A stretch of 64,000 nt of DNA from Lutibacter sp. (GCF_016342705.1 NZ_JAEINV010000002.1:124001-188000), one strand, 5' to 3'. Numbered from the stretch's first letter, positions 25,926 through 34,791 are shown. The notes: a model not told the origin generated them from the letters alone. Numbers and translations: made by a program.

Positions 25926-25968
25926 CCCATAATTGTGTGAAAAAAGACGAACTTCACAGTACTATGGG
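25926..25968. promoter_or_regulatory. 43-bp imperfect inverted repeat in the divergent promoter region
   Basis: CCCATA, 4 bp, TGTGAA, 11-bp centre holding AAAAGACG, TTCACA, 4 bp, TATGGG. Both 6-bp arm pairs are perfect and symmetrically placed. It lies 97 bp upstream of the hydrolase gene at 25829 and 86 bp before the lytS ATG, so it may be an operator for a dimeric regulator or another structured element. Confidence 0.5.
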
Positions 25969-26053
25969 ATTTGGCCACAATAATGACATCTTTTGTCCCA
26001 TTTAAAATTTTAGATTATTTTAATCCCTATTTTTGACAAAGAAACGATTGAAT

Positions 26054-27085
26054 ATGAAAAAATATATAGAACCCATAATTCATATTTTAGTATGGGGAAT
26101 AGGTTACTTTTTAATTTTAAACTACACTTCTACTATTGGTGATTTCAGGAAAGATAGAGGCCCTTATTGGGTTGCCCTCCTTTTTGGGATGCTTATGAAC
26201 CAAGTCGTTTTTTATGCAACCTCATTTTTTTTGGTTCCAAAATTTTTGCGATTGAAAAAAATTAAGGCATTGATTATTTCTTTGTCAGGTGGCTTCATAC
26301 TTATTAATTTATTTGAAAGTATTTTAGATTATAGCTATCTGGCAAATTTTTTCTCCTCTGCGAGTGAATCTTTTGTGGTGTATTTACTTTATAATTCAGT
26401 GATTGGTTTTTTCATCTTATTGGTTGCATTGTCTTATTCGCTTATTAAATATTGGATACAAAATGAAAAACTGAAAAGGGTTTTGCTTGAAGAAAAACTT
26501 TCCACAGAAATGGCTTTTTTAAAATCTAAAATCAACCCTCATTTTTTGTTTAATGTTTTAAATAGTTTTTATGCCAAATCCTTAAAGCATAACGTACCGG
26601 AATTGGCTGATGGCATTGCGAAACTTGCAGAGTTGATGCGTTATATGGTTTATGAAACAAATGAGGATAAGGTAGCGCTGGAAAAAGAGATTCATCACCT
26701 TAAAAATTTTATTCAGGTTTATCAGTTACGAATTGCGGAAGACGACAAAGTATTCATAAATTTTAATATTGAAGGAGCTATAAATTCTGTTAAAATAAGT
26801 CCCATGTTGCTTATTCCTTTTGTTGAAAACGCGATTAAACATGGTATTGATCCTAAAACAAAATCTATTATAGATATATCATTAGAGGTAGTGCAAAAAG
26901 AGTTATATTTTAAAGTAACCAATACCATACATCAAGGTGCTTATGGTTTAACAGATGAACCCTCTGGTTTCGGACTTGATAATTTAAAAAAGAGACTCTC
27001 CATTCTTTACCCAAATACGTATACCTTGGAAACTAAAGAAGAAAAGGGATATTTTATATCTTTACTTATTCTGCAACTTGAATAA
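26054..27085 (+). CDS. LytS-type sensor histidine kinase
   Basis: A 343-residue kinase from the ATG at 26054; a slightly longer frame begins with TTG at 26033. Four TM helices (about 8-150) form the sensor, then a coiled coil leads into the His_kinase domain with INPHFLFNVLNSFYA (phospho-acceptor His). The ATPase N-box is IPFVENAIKHGI, and GFGLDNLKKRL is the G-box. It signals to the LytTR regulator encoded 9 bp downstream. The stimulus is unknown. Confidence 0.92.
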   Translation: MKKYIEPIIHILVWGIGYFLILNYTSTIGDFRKDRGPYWVALLFGMLMNQVVFYATSFFLVPKFLRLKKIKALIISLSGGFILINLFESILDYSYLANFFSSASESFVVYLLYNSVIGFFILLVALSYSLIKYWIQNEKLKRVLLEEKLSTEMAFLKSKINPHFLFNVLNSFYAKSLKHNVPELADGIAKLAELMRYMVYETNEDKVALEKEIHHLKNFIQVYQLRIAEDDKVFINFNIEGAINSVKISPMLLIPFVENAIKHGIDPKTKSIIDISLEVVQKELYFKVTNTIHQGAYGLTDEPSGFGLDNLKKRLSILYPNTYTLETKEEKGYFISLLILQLE

Positions 27086-27093
27086 CCATTCGT

Positions 27094-27831
27094 ATGAACT
27101 GTGTAATAATTGATGATGAACCCGCTGCTATTGATGTACTTAAATTTCATTTAAGCAGCATACCATTTGTGACCTTAAAGAAATCTTTTAGAGATCCATT
27201 GGATGCGCTTGAATATCTTCAACAGCATACGATTGATCTTATTTTCTTAGACATAAATATGCCAAAATTATCAGGAATTAGCTTTCCTAAGTTTTTGCAA
27301 AATTCACCCCTTATTATATTTACTACAGCGTATTCAGAATATGCTTTGGAAAGTTATGAGCTTAAAGCAGTTGACTATCTTTTAAAACCCATTGAATTTA
27401 ACAGGCTGCTTCAGGCAGTTATGAAAGCAAAACAGCTTTTAGAAAAAAACAGCACGATAACAACTTCAAGCTCTGAAATTTCTCATGATATCTCTGAACA
27501 AACAATTTTTATTAAAAGCGGATCAGAATTTCATCAATTGTTTATTCAAAATATTAAATACATAGAAAGTGACGGTAATTATGTGACTTTTTATACCGAT
27601 AAACGACCTATTTTGGCTCGCTATAAACTATCTGAAGTATTGGAATTACTTCCAAAAGAATTTTTTTCAAGAATACATCGATCCTACATTGTAGCATTAA
27701 AACATATAGAAACGGTCAAAAAGCACTGTGTAGTAATTGACGATAAAGAGATCCCTATAAGCAGTAATTATAGGGAAGTATTTTTTGCTTTGATAGATGA
27801 CATAAGTAAGAAAAGGGATCATAGAATCTAA
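27094..27831 (+). CDS. LytTR-family response regulator
   Basis: A 245-residue regulator. The receiver domain (1-120) has IDDEPAAIDVL, phospho-acceptor Asp in LIFLDINMPKLSG and the conserved Lys in YLLKPIEF. The LytTR DNA-binding domain (about 132-240) includes KYIESDGNYVTFYTDKR and FFSRIHRSYIVAL. It is co-transcribed with the kinase gene. A terminator hairpin follows 85 bp after the stop. Regulated targets are not visible; the divergent hydrolase gene is the closest candidate. Confidence 0.93.
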   Translation: MNCVIIDDEPAAIDVLKFHLSSIPFVTLKKSFRDPLDALEYLQQHTIDLIFLDINMPKLSGISFPKFLQNSPLIIFTTAYSEYALESYELKAVDYLLKPIEFNRLLQAVMKAKQLLEKNSTITTSSSEISHDISEQTIFIKSGSEFHQLFIQNIKYIESDGNYVTFYTDKRPILARYKLSEVLELLPKEFFSRIHRSYIVALKHIETVKKHCVVIDDKEIPISSNYREVFFALIDDISKKRDHRI

Positions 27832-27910
27832 TAAAACAGGAATTTCAACCAAAACCTTGCTCAAATCTTGCGCATAAAAAAATGTTCCAAAACTAAATGT
27901 CTTAGAAACA

Positions 27911-27940
27911 AAAAAGCCTTAACAAATGAATGTTAAGACC
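27911..27940. terminator. Terminator hairpin beside attL
   Basis: CTTAACA / TGTTAAG stem with a 6-nt loop. On the minus strand it reads GTCTTAACATTCATTTGTTA then AGGCTTTTTTG, which is a good terminator for tRNA-Asn as it stood before the island inserted. On the plus strand it lies beyond the LytTR gene. Confidence 0.6.
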
Positions 27941-27944
27941 TGTT

Positions 27945-27972
27945 TTGCTCCCCCTCTTGGGCTCGAACCAAG
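27945..27972. repeat. attL: 28-bp duplication of the tRNA-Asn 3' end
   Basis: TTGCTCCCCCTCTTGGG followed by CTCGAACCAAG, identical to 42862-42889. Beyond it the sequence no longer matches a tRNA, so this is the displaced 3' fragment at the distal end of the island. Confidence 0.85.
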
Positions 27973-28182
27973 CTACATATACTTTTGCTAAACAGTTAGT
28001 TATACCTATAAAATAATTAGTTACTCCTTTTTCTTACCCATTCTTAATAATTTTAGACACATAATAGGGTGATTTTATAAAATAATTGACAAAAAAAATA
28101 AATTAAATAAATAAAGGATTTCAAATATAAGACACCATAAATATATAAGCTCTCCATCTACAACTCTATCAAATTTGAACCA

Positions 28183-28668
28183 TTAATCAAATATAAAACT
28201 TACATCTCCACTAGATTCCATTTTCAATATCATTTTTAATCTTTCAAAACCTATGAAATTTTGAGTTACAATTTTGAATCTATTTATATCAGCCCCATAT
28301 TTCTCATATCCTACATTAAAATACTTATCTGCTCTTGACCTATAATACAAACCCCAAATATCATATTCAGTAACACAATCACAATTATCTAATTGCATTT
28401 CACAATTGCATTTTATGGGCTCAACTCTATCAGTAAAAAGAAGGTGTAATGAAACTCTTTTGAATACACCTTTATTATCCTTTAATGCATCCCAATCCCA
28501 AAATGATTCATATTCTTTTATTAAATGATAATCCCATTTTACTGATTCATTATTTGATAGTAATTTCCAATTTACATCTTCATTTAGCTCAATAATTTCT
28601 TCCTTTTTAAATGGATAGTAAAGCCAAATAAATGGCATAAATTTCTTTTGAGGTATAATTATTTTCAT
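28183..28668 (-). CDS. Hypothetical protein with a W-x-x-LS repeat
   Basis: A 161-residue protein. Residues about 25-70 carry a repeated pattern: VNWKLLSNNESVKWD, then HLIKEYESFWDWDALKDN. This Trp/Leu/Ser-Asn repeat is found in several uncharacterised Bacteroidota proteins. Two Cys pairs (CNC and CDC, around 100-107) could bind a metal. No known function. The upstream region shares a CTCATAGT...TTAAAGAG block with the helicase gene of the same island. Confidence 0.6.
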   Translation of the reverse strand: MKIIIPQKKFMPFIWLYYPFKKEEIIELNEDVNWKLLSNNESVKWDYHLIKEYESFWDWDALKDNKGVFKRVSLHLLFTDRVEPIKCNCEMQLDNCDCVTEYDIWGLYYRSRADKYFNVGYEKYGADINRFKIVTQNFIGFERLKMILKMESSGDVSFIFD

Positions 28669-28892
28669 ATCATTTTTATGGATAAATTTATTGAAAAATA
28701 TCTATATATCTCTTTAAAAACTATGAGAGATTTTGGTTCAATAATAAATTTAAGATGAATAATTATAATAAACCAAATCTGTGTAAAACAAAATTAACCC
28801 CAAGTAACAATACTTCCTCATAGATTAAATAAGATATATATCACATTAAACACCCAATCTTAATAATCTTTAAGTTTAAAATGAATAACGGT

Positions 28893-29342
28893 TTAAAAAT
28901 TATTGTTGTCCACCATACTGTAAAATCCATCTTTTGTTACAATTAAATGGTCAAGTAATTTAATGTCTAACAGCTCTCCAGCTCTTTTTATCTTTTTAGT
29001 TATTGCAATATCTGATTCACTAGGTTTTAGTTTACCACTTGGATGATTATGTGATACAATTATTGAGGTTGCACAAGATTTTAAAACTACTGCGAAAAGC
29101 AATTTCATATCTACATTAACGCCACTTGTACTTCCTTTACATAGGTTGTGAATGCCTAATATTTCATTTGAATTATTAAGCAATACTATTTTGAACTCTT
29201 CTTGTAGCTCAATAATATTTTTATCCCAAGTATGAATTAAAGATTCATAAGCATTAGTACTATTTGTAATTTTAATTCTGAATTGTTTTTTAATCGTTGG
29301 TGAATAACTTATTTGGATTTCAGCAATATTATTTGTTTTCAT
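28893..29342 (-). CDS. radC: RadC-like JAB/MPN-domain protein
   Basis: A 149-residue protein consisting mainly of the RadC domain. The JAMM-type signature VSHNHPSGKLKPSESD is complete (His, His, Ser, Asp), preceded by HTWDKNIIELQEEFK and NEILGIHNLCKG. The N-terminal helix-hairpin-helix region of chromosomal RadC is absent, as in the mobile-element versions. Its role in DNA metabolism of such elements is not established. Confidence 0.88.
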   Translation of the reverse strand: MKTNNIAEIQISYSPTIKKQFRIKITNSTNAYESLIHTWDKNIIELQEEFKIVLLNNSNEILGIHNLCKGSTSGVNVDMKLLFAVVLKSCATSIIVSHNHPSGKLKPSESDIAITKKIKRAGELLDIKLLDHLIVTKDGFYSMVDNNNF

Positions 29343-29438
29343 AGTTTCTAGATTTGGCTATATATTATAAAATTATAGGAGTTTAGTGTTTTTGAAAACC
29401 TATTAAAATCAATAGGTTAGGGCTTGGTACACATAAAA

Positions 29439-29480
29439 AAAATGAATGCCTTATCACTTTTGTAATAAGACATTCATTTG
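29439..29480 (-). terminator. Intrinsic terminator
   Basis: On the minus strand AAATGAATG, TCTTATT...AATAAG-type stem, CATTCATTT and a T-run. It follows the 29530 gene and the inverted repeat at 29484-29527. Confidence 0.75.
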
Positions 29481-29483
29481 TAC

Positions 29484-29527
29484 ATTTTTGTGATACTTAC
29501 CTATATAGCTAAATATCACAAAATGGT
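29484..29527. repeat. Island inverted repeat, copy 1
   Basis: TTTTGTGATA and TATCACAAAA arms around a centre holding TTACCTATATAG, then TGGTTTT. It matches copy 2 (38684-38731) in arms, centre (ACCTATATA) and orientation. It directly follows the stop of the 29530 gene and precedes a terminator, exactly as copy 2 does. Confidence 0.75.
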
Positions 29528-29529
29528 TT

Positions 29530-29907
29530 TTAAGCTTCAGCAAATACTGATTGCCCATTCAAAGAGAATGGAACTAAAGGTGATTGAGATACAGATTTTT
29601 CAACTTGTTTCTTCACTTCAGGCACATAAACGTAAGTGTGATGTAAAACAACAACTTCTCCTGTTTCTTTGTTCTCATACTCATAGGCTTCACATTCTAC
29701 CCTCTCTATATCTCCAGGCATTTGTGTACCTATCAATGAAGCACAAACATTCTCATCAAATGTTGATGGAATACTTGTTTTTCTTATAGTCATATAGACT
29801 TTATCATTTGCAGACTTTACAATTTCAACACCACCTTGTAATGTAATTGTGAAAAATTCTCTACCATCTTCTGATGACCTTCTGTCATAACTTGTTACTG
29901 TTACCAT
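29530..29907 (-). CDS. Small hypothetical protein, possibly OB-like
   Basis: A 125-residue protein. I use the ATG at 29907 (MVTVTSYDRRSSEDG); upstream in-frame ATGs at 29961 and 29952 would add a weak extension. The sequence is beta-rich (FFTITLQGGVEIVKS, KVYMTIRKTSIP) and lacks TM segments. This compact acidic-to-basic alternation resembles small single-strand-binding-type proteins of mobile elements, but no family is confirmed. It sits in the island backbone beside radC. Confidence 0.55.
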   Translation of the reverse strand: MVTVTSYDRRSSEDGREFFTITLQGGVEIVKSANDKVYMTIRKTSIPSTFDENVCASLIGTQMPGDIERVECEAYEYENKETGEVVVLHHTYVYVPEVKKQVEKSVSQSPLVPFSLNGQSVFAEA

Positions 29908-30021
29908 AATTAATTTAATTTTTGAGTTAATATTTATTGATGCTTCAAGCATTAAAGTCATCAACTATCACCTTGATTTATTTATATGCTATGAATTTTT
30001 TTGATTGAACTATGTTTGAGT

Positions 30022-30260
30022 TGCCTACCTAAACTTTATTAGGGGCTTGAAATGGTTAGGGTCTTGCACTAGGTAGGTTTTTTTATCAGCCCTGAAAATT
30101 TGCTTTTAGCCATAAAGTGGCAGGGGGATGACAACCCCTAAAATGGGTGGGGGCTGTTTACTAAGGACACTTGTAAAAACATAATGCTTCTAGAAAAATT
30201 TTATTATAAAAAATTTCTGAGTTACAAGTAGTTTATTTTACAGCATTATGGTTTCCCGTA
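30022..30260. other. GC-rich structured intergenic region (possible leader RNA or origin)
   Basis: The gap 29908-30455 lies between divergent blocks. CCTACCTA (30024-30031) pairs with TAGGTAGG (30070-30077), followed by seven T, which forms a plus-strand terminator. The loop also holds CCTAA / TTAGG alternatives. Then GGGGG (30123-30127), CCCC (30135-30138) and GGGTGGGGG (30145-30153) can pair in competing ways. CATAATGC (30180-30187) and GCATTATG (30243-30250) form another pair, with ACTTGTAA / TTACAAGT nested. This is unlike the surrounding AT-rich DNA. Confidence 0.5.
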
Positions 30261-30455
30261 AAGCAAACTCAATGATAAATGGTAAATTTGGGTAAATGAT
30301 AAAAGTCATATTACTTTTCAACCAAACTACTTAATTTTAAAGCTGTTATGAAATCCATACGTAAAATGAAATCCTATTTCAATCCTTTTAATATGGACAC
30401 ACCTTATAACTTAATTAGTAAGTATATCTCTTTGATTTAAAACCAAAAAAGTGAA

Positions 30456-31568
30456 ATGAAAAATAAATTTTTTTTTATCTTAACTATACTATTCAGTATT
30501 TTTCTTGGTTATTTATTTAAACAACCAAGCCGCATATTAAAGGGAATAATGTCTACTAAAGATAATGCATTTCAAGCAGAATTAATTAAAGAATACTTGA
30601 ATAAGGATTTTTTCTATTTAGGTGAATATTTTGAATATAATTTCATACTAGCCCTTTGTTGTTTAGCAATCTTAGTGTTTTTTAGTAGAACTATTTATTA
30701 TGATATGACTTTTTCATTTCTTGGGAAAATTTTGAAAAGTAAGAGTCAAGATTCACAAATGAATATATTATCAAATGTCAAAGTTAATTTTCAATCTATT
30801 GAAAATAGATTCTCTTTAAATAAAATAAAACCTACAATAATCAATAAAATTAGAGATATTAAAACCCAAAAAATATTATCAAAAAATTCATCAAGCACTT
30901 ATATTGTAGCTGTTGTAATTATTTTATCAATTAGTTTCTTAATATACCAGTACTTTATAGGTGGGCATTCCTTATTTATGAATAATTATTTAATCATTGG
31001 ATTGGTTCTTTTAGTTTCAGGAATAGCAGCATATAAAATAGCTGAAATTAGAAATAGGTCTAAATGGAAAGCTTTTTCAATAGGATTCTTTCTAGGAGTA
31101 CCAGGTCTAATTGGGATAATAATATTTTTAAAAACAAAAGGAGAAAGAACAAAGAAAAATAGAATTACTGAAAGAGTTATAGTTGTCTCTTTGCTACTTT
31201 TAATAATTGGAGTAGCTATTACTAAAACTATAGTGACCTCAAAACTTAATGATACTCTAGTTAAATACAATTATAATAAAAATTTAAATGAAGATGGTGA
31301 TAAGTTAATACACTATTCTATGTATCATGATACATTTATTATTGAAGTCTCTGTAGAGGAATCAGCTATAAAAGAAAATATACCATATATTCAAGCTGAA
31401 AACTTTTATAGAAGTAAAGCAGTAGGTATGTCCCAAGAAATGTTTAATAGTTATGCAGAATTAGGTGCTATTAATGAATTAAAACAAGTAGGTTATACAA
31501 GTCTCCAAGTTAGAGTTTTATATAAAGATGGAACAATAGAAAATTCAAAAATAATAGAACTTAATTAA
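30456..31568 (+). CDS. Hypothetical membrane protein (first gene of the cargo operon)
   Basis: A 370-residue protein with TM segments at about 4-22, 62-80, 150-168, 178-198, 208-225 and 240-262. The middle block (NRSKWKAFSIGFFLGVPGLIG) resembles a small domain common in Bacteroidota membrane proteins. The C-terminal 100 residues are soluble and probably extracytoplasmic (SMYHDTFIIEVSVEESAI). No function is known. It is followed at 2 bp by the first lipoprotein gene, with which it must be co-expressed. Confidence 0.65.
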   Translation: MKNKFFFILTILFSIFLGYLFKQPSRILKGIMSTKDNAFQAELIKEYLNKDFFYLGEYFEYNFILALCCLAILVFFSRTIYYDMTFSFLGKILKSKSQDSQMNILSNVKVNFQSIENRFSLNKIKPTIINKIRDIKTQKILSKNSSSTYIVAVVIILSISFLIYQYFIGGHSLFMNNYLIIGLVLLVSGIAAYKIAEIRNRSKWKAFSIGFFLGVPGLIGIIIFLKTKGERTKKNRITERVIVVSLLLLIIGVAITKTIVTSKLNDTLVKYNYNKNLNEDGDKLIHYSMYHDTFIIEVSVEESAIKENIPYIQAENFYRSKAVGMSQEMFNSYAELGAINELKQVGYTSLQVRVLYKDGTIENSKIIELN

Positions 31569-31570
31569 TA

Positions 31571-32218
31571 ATGAAAAATATAATAGCTGTCTTAAACCTA
31601 ACTTTTTTTTTAATAAGTTGTACTAGTAATTGGCAAAAGTATGAAATACCCAATGCTATTGAAATATCTATTCCTAATGTTTTAGAAATAAGGGGTGGTG
31701 ATTCTGTATATAATGAATTAATGGATGGACTCAGAGATGAATACAACCCAAATCAGGTTGTAAAAATAGGTAAATCAGAACTTATTTTCCAACCAAAGGG
31801 CACAGATAATCAAGAAATATCTGCTACTGAAGATGTGACTAGAATATTAGTTAAACACTTTAAAATTGACTCTAATTCTTTCCCTAAAAGGAACTTTAAA
31901 ATGTCTAAAGCTGACTTAGTTGAATTTGATGAATATTTTAAAATAGAAGGGGTTAAAGAGTTGAAAACATTACCTTTTAGTTTGGATGTTATTGAAGTGT
32001 TTCCTTCTGCAACAGGAAATATAAATGGAATGTCTTATATTAATTCAATTTATGTAGGTGAAATAAATGGATATTTATCTTATATGGAAACATATCAATT
32101 TTTTAATATAAATGAAAAAGTAATTATTTCATTGACAACAGGTCTTGAAGGTAAGGATAAATGGATTGATATTTTCAAAGAAGTAGTGAACACATTTGAA
32201 TTTGAAGAAAAAAAATAA
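31571..32218 (+). CDS. Hypothetical lipoprotein (PsbP-like fold)
   Basis: A 215-residue protein with lipobox LISC (Cys17). It contains no metal ligands or catalytic motif. The C-terminal part (NINEKVIISLTTGLEGKD, then WIDIFKEVVNTFEF) is like the PsbP/DUF1795-type beta fold of many small secreted proteins. The first residues of the mature form are WQKYEIPNAIEISIP. Second gene of a tightly spaced operon. Confidence 0.6.
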   Translation: MKNIIAVLNLTFFLISCTSNWQKYEIPNAIEISIPNVLEIRGGDSVYNELMDGLRDEYNPNQVVKIGKSELIFQPKGTDNQEISATEDVTRILVKHFKIDSNSFPKRNFKMSKADLVEFDEYFKIEGVKELKTLPFSLDVIEVFPSATGNINGMSYINSIYVGEINGYLSYMETYQFFNINEKVIISLTTGLEGKDKWIDIFKEVVNTFEFEEKK

Positions 32219-32220
32219 AT

Positions 32221-32847
32221 ATGAAGAAAACCATTTTATACATTTTACTTGTTAGTATATTAATTACATCTTGTAATACAGAAAAGAAAAATAAGGAAAA
32301 AGAATATGAAATTCAAAAGGAAATTCAAAAATCTCAAGTTGAAAAATTAATAAAAAAATATTCTGCTAAAGAATTAACTGCTGGAGAATTAACATCTTAT
32401 TATTCATTTGAATTAGAAGAGGTGTTAAATGAAGAATTAATAATTGGAAAAGGAAAGATTCTTGACATTGAAAAAATTGAAAACAATCAATACTTACTTG
32501 AAATATCTATGGGAGAATACCCTGCTCATTATTTTTGTGCATTAAAAGCTGATAAAAAAACAATAGATGTAATACTTGAACATAGAGATAAAGAAATTTC
32601 AAAACACCCTAATAATGGGAATAATAGAATAATACTAGAATATTATATGAATTTCACTTTTATATGTAAACCTACTCATATTAAAAAAGGAATTTTTATA
32701 AATAAATATATGGGAGATTATACAATTGTTGGAGAAACTGTTGAAGATGCAGAACTTGATGAGTATGAAATTGAGACAGAGATAGATGCTGGCAGTTATA
32801 CTTTATATGGAGAATGTATAGATTTAACTTTATCAAATGAAAATTAA
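32221..32847 (+). CDS. Hypothetical lipoprotein
   Basis: A 208-residue protein with lipobox ITSC (Cys18) and a highly charged helical segment at about 20-50 (KKNKEKEYEIQKEIQKSQVE). The rest is beta-rich and ends in DAGSYTLYGECIDLTLS. Not recognised. It overlaps the next gene by 11 bp and follows the preceding one by 2 bp, so translational coupling is likely. Confidence 0.6.
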   Translation: MKKTILYILLVSILITSCNTEKKNKEKEYEIQKEIQKSQVEKLIKKYSAKELTAGELTSYYSFELEEVLNEELIIGKGKILDIEKIENNQYLLEISMGEYPAHYFCALKADKKTIDVILEHRDKEISKHPNNGNNRIILEYYMNFTFICKPTHIKKGIFINKYMGDYTIVGETVEDAELDEYEIETEIDAGSYTLYGECIDLTLSNEN

Positions 32848-33211
32848 AAAAGTTCATCTTTATTCAGCTCTTATAGGTGTAATTCTAAATCTGCTCTCCT
32901 GTAATTCTCAATCTTGCAATGAATTGCCTACACAATTTAACAGTTACCAACAAGCTGTAAGTGAAGTTAAATCAACAAACTTCACTTTTGAAGATAGAGT
33001 AAACACCTCAAGAAGCTCATTAATTAAAAGTGCTTCATTTTATAGCTGTGATTCAAAGATTGGATTTTTACTAGTTAAAATTAGAAGTACTAAATACATC
33101 TATCAAAATGTTCCAATTTCAGTTTGGGAAAACTTTAAACAAGCTGAATCTTTTGGAAGTTTTTACAATAGAAATGTAAAAGGTAGTTATCAATTAAAAA
33201 TCAAAAACTAA
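32837..33211 (+). CDS. KTSC-domain lipoprotein
   Basis: A 124-residue protein with lipobox LLSC (Cys22). Residues about 60-120 match the KTSC domain: SSLIKSASFYSCDSKIGFLL, then KYIYQNVPISVWENFKQA, SFGSFYNRNVKGSYQ. KTSC domains are small beta folds of unknown biochemical role, often in phage or mobile-element proteins. Secretion as a lipoprotein is unusual for it. Its start overlaps the upstream lipoprotein gene. Confidence 0.7.
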   Translation: MKIKKVHLYSALIGVILNLLSCNSQSCNELPTQFNSYQQAVSEVKSTNFTFEDRVNTSRSSLIKSASFYSCDSKIGFLLVKIRSTKYIYQNVPISVWENFKQAESFGSFYNRNVKGSYQLKIKN

Positions 33212-33286
33212 ATTTATTAAACAAAACCTCATTAAGTTTAATATTTAAAATTTTAAATTATTAAATTTAACTTTTAAAAAAATGCT

Positions 33287-34126
33287 ATGAAACAAAACCC
33301 ATTCTCAGTATATGATTTTCTTGGTTATTTTATTCCAGGAGCATTGTTCCTTTATTCATTTTATATAATTAGGTACTTTAAGAATTGTGATATTATAAAT
33401 TTTGAAAAATTATTTAATACTATTGATGAGCCAAATTTAGAAATTGGAATTTTATTTTTAATAACATCATATGTCCTTGGACATTTGTTAAGTTTTATTT
33501 CTTCAATATCTGTAGAGCAATACTCTATTTGGAGATATGGTTACCCTTCTAAGTACCTTCTTAATTTTTCTATTGAAAAATATTGGAATTTTAAAGGTTC
33601 TTTTTTAAAAGGATTTTGGAGAATAATAATGATTTTGTTTATTTTTCCAATTGCTTTTTTAGATTATTTCCTTGGAAATTGGTTTGGGTTTAAGGCATTT
33701 TATCATAAAAATATTGATAATAATCTGGCTAAAATAATAAAAATAAAAATTAATTTATTAGCTAAAAAAATTGGAATTACATCAAAAAATGGATTTGAAA
33801 ATGGGTCAGGGAAAAATGCTGATTTTTTTAGAATTGTTTTGCATTACACTTATGAAAACTCTATAAATCATCAATCAAAGTTTAATAATTATGTAGCTCT
33901 ATATGGTTTTACAAGAACTATTTCTTTATTATTAAATCTTTTATTTTGGTATTTTTTACAACATGTAATTTTATATTCCTCATTTGATAAAATTAAAATA
34001 CTAATCTTATTAATAATTGCTGCAATGTCATATGTTTTTTTTATGGCTTTTATGAAATTTTACAGAAGGTATACATTAGAAGGGTTTATGGTTTTAGCAA
34101 TAACAGACCTTAATGATAATAAATAA
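33287..34126 (+). CDS. Hypothetical polytopic membrane protein
   Basis: A 279-residue protein with TM segments near 11-30, 52-72, 110-130, 205-228 and 234-255. The N-terminus NPFSVYDFLGYFIPGALFLY and the internal SNGFENGSGKNADFFRIVLHY region are characteristic of an uncharacterised Bacteroidota family. No enzyme motif is visible. It lies between the lipoprotein operon and the restriction genes, so it could be cargo of either. Function unknown. Confidence 0.6.
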   Translation: MKQNPFSVYDFLGYFIPGALFLYSFYIIRYFKNCDIINFEKLFNTIDEPNLEIGILFLITSYVLGHLLSFISSISVEQYSIWRYGYPSKYLLNFSIEKYWNFKGSFLKGFWRIIMILFIFPIAFLDYFLGNWFGFKAFYHKNIDNNLAKIIKIKINLLAKKIGITSKNGFENGSGKNADFFRIVLHYTYENSINHQSKFNNYVALYGFTRTISLLLNLLFWYFLQHVILYSSFDKIKILILLIIAAMSYVFFMAFMKFYRRYTLEGFMVLAITDLNDNK

Positions 34127-34146
34127 AAGCTTTTAAAATACTAATT

Positions 34147-34791
34147 ATGGAATATATAACCCATTCTTTTAGACATGCAGAAGTCATTTTAAATGAACCT
34201 GATTTTATTGAACAATACACAGAATTTTTAAATGTTCTTGATGGAATATCTGAAGAAGATATAATAAATAAACATGAAGGATATGGTAGTGAACATATTG
34301 AAGGAACACCAAAAAGTATTTCAAAGGCAATTAATGAGTTATTAAAAGAGAAATTTATTGAAAAAGATTGGAATAGTGAATCTGGAATTTTTCAAGATAC
34401 TGAATACCAAGGTGAAACTTGGAGATTAGATTTTGCAAAACAAGATATTTCAATTGAAGTTGCATTTAACCATTCCACTGTAATTGCCTGGAATTTAATT
34501 AAACCTGTATTGGCAAGTGAATTAAATCATGTAGAAAAAGCTATTCAAACAAAAATAGGGATAATAATCACTGCAACTAATGAAATGAAATCATCAGGGG
34601 GATTTGATGGAGCTATAGGTACTTTTGAAAAGTTCCTGGATTACCTTCCTCCACTACAAAACCTATTGACTGTTCCTTTATTAATTATTGGTCTAACTTC
34701 TCCTAAAACCTTTTTAGTCAAACATGAGCAATTTGCACAAAGAAAAAAAATTGGAAAAATTGTAAGAAACAATCAAAATGAGCTTTTTTAA
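34147..34791 (+). CDS. BglII/BstYI-family type II restriction endonuclease
   Basis: A 214-residue protein. The family core is visible: WRLDFAK (D95), then ISIEVAFNHS (E104, with N108), AIAWNLIKP-like TVIAWNLIKPVLASELNHV and QTKIGIIITATNEMKSSGGF, GTFEKFLDYLPPLQNLL, TVPLLIIGL. D95 and E104 are the expected metal-binding residues of the PD-(D/E)XK fold; the third position is Ala rather than the Gln seen in BglII. The stop overlaps the start of the second nuclease-like gene by 14 bp. Confidence 0.85.
   Translation: MEYITHSFRHAEVILNEPDFIEQYTEFLNVLDGISEEDIINKHEGYGSEHIEGTPKSISKAINELLKEKFIEKDWNSESGIFQDTEYQGETWRLDFAKQDISIEVAFNHSTVIAWNLIKPVLASELNHVEKAIQTKIGIIITATNEMKSSGGFDGAIGTFEKFLDYLPPLQNLLTVPLLIIGLTSPKTFLVKHEQFAQRKKIGKIVRNNQNELF

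Noticed and set aside
27945-27972. Second tRNA-Asn gene
   Set aside because: Only the 3' end of the tRNA is present; no anticodon or 5' half, so it is the att duplication.
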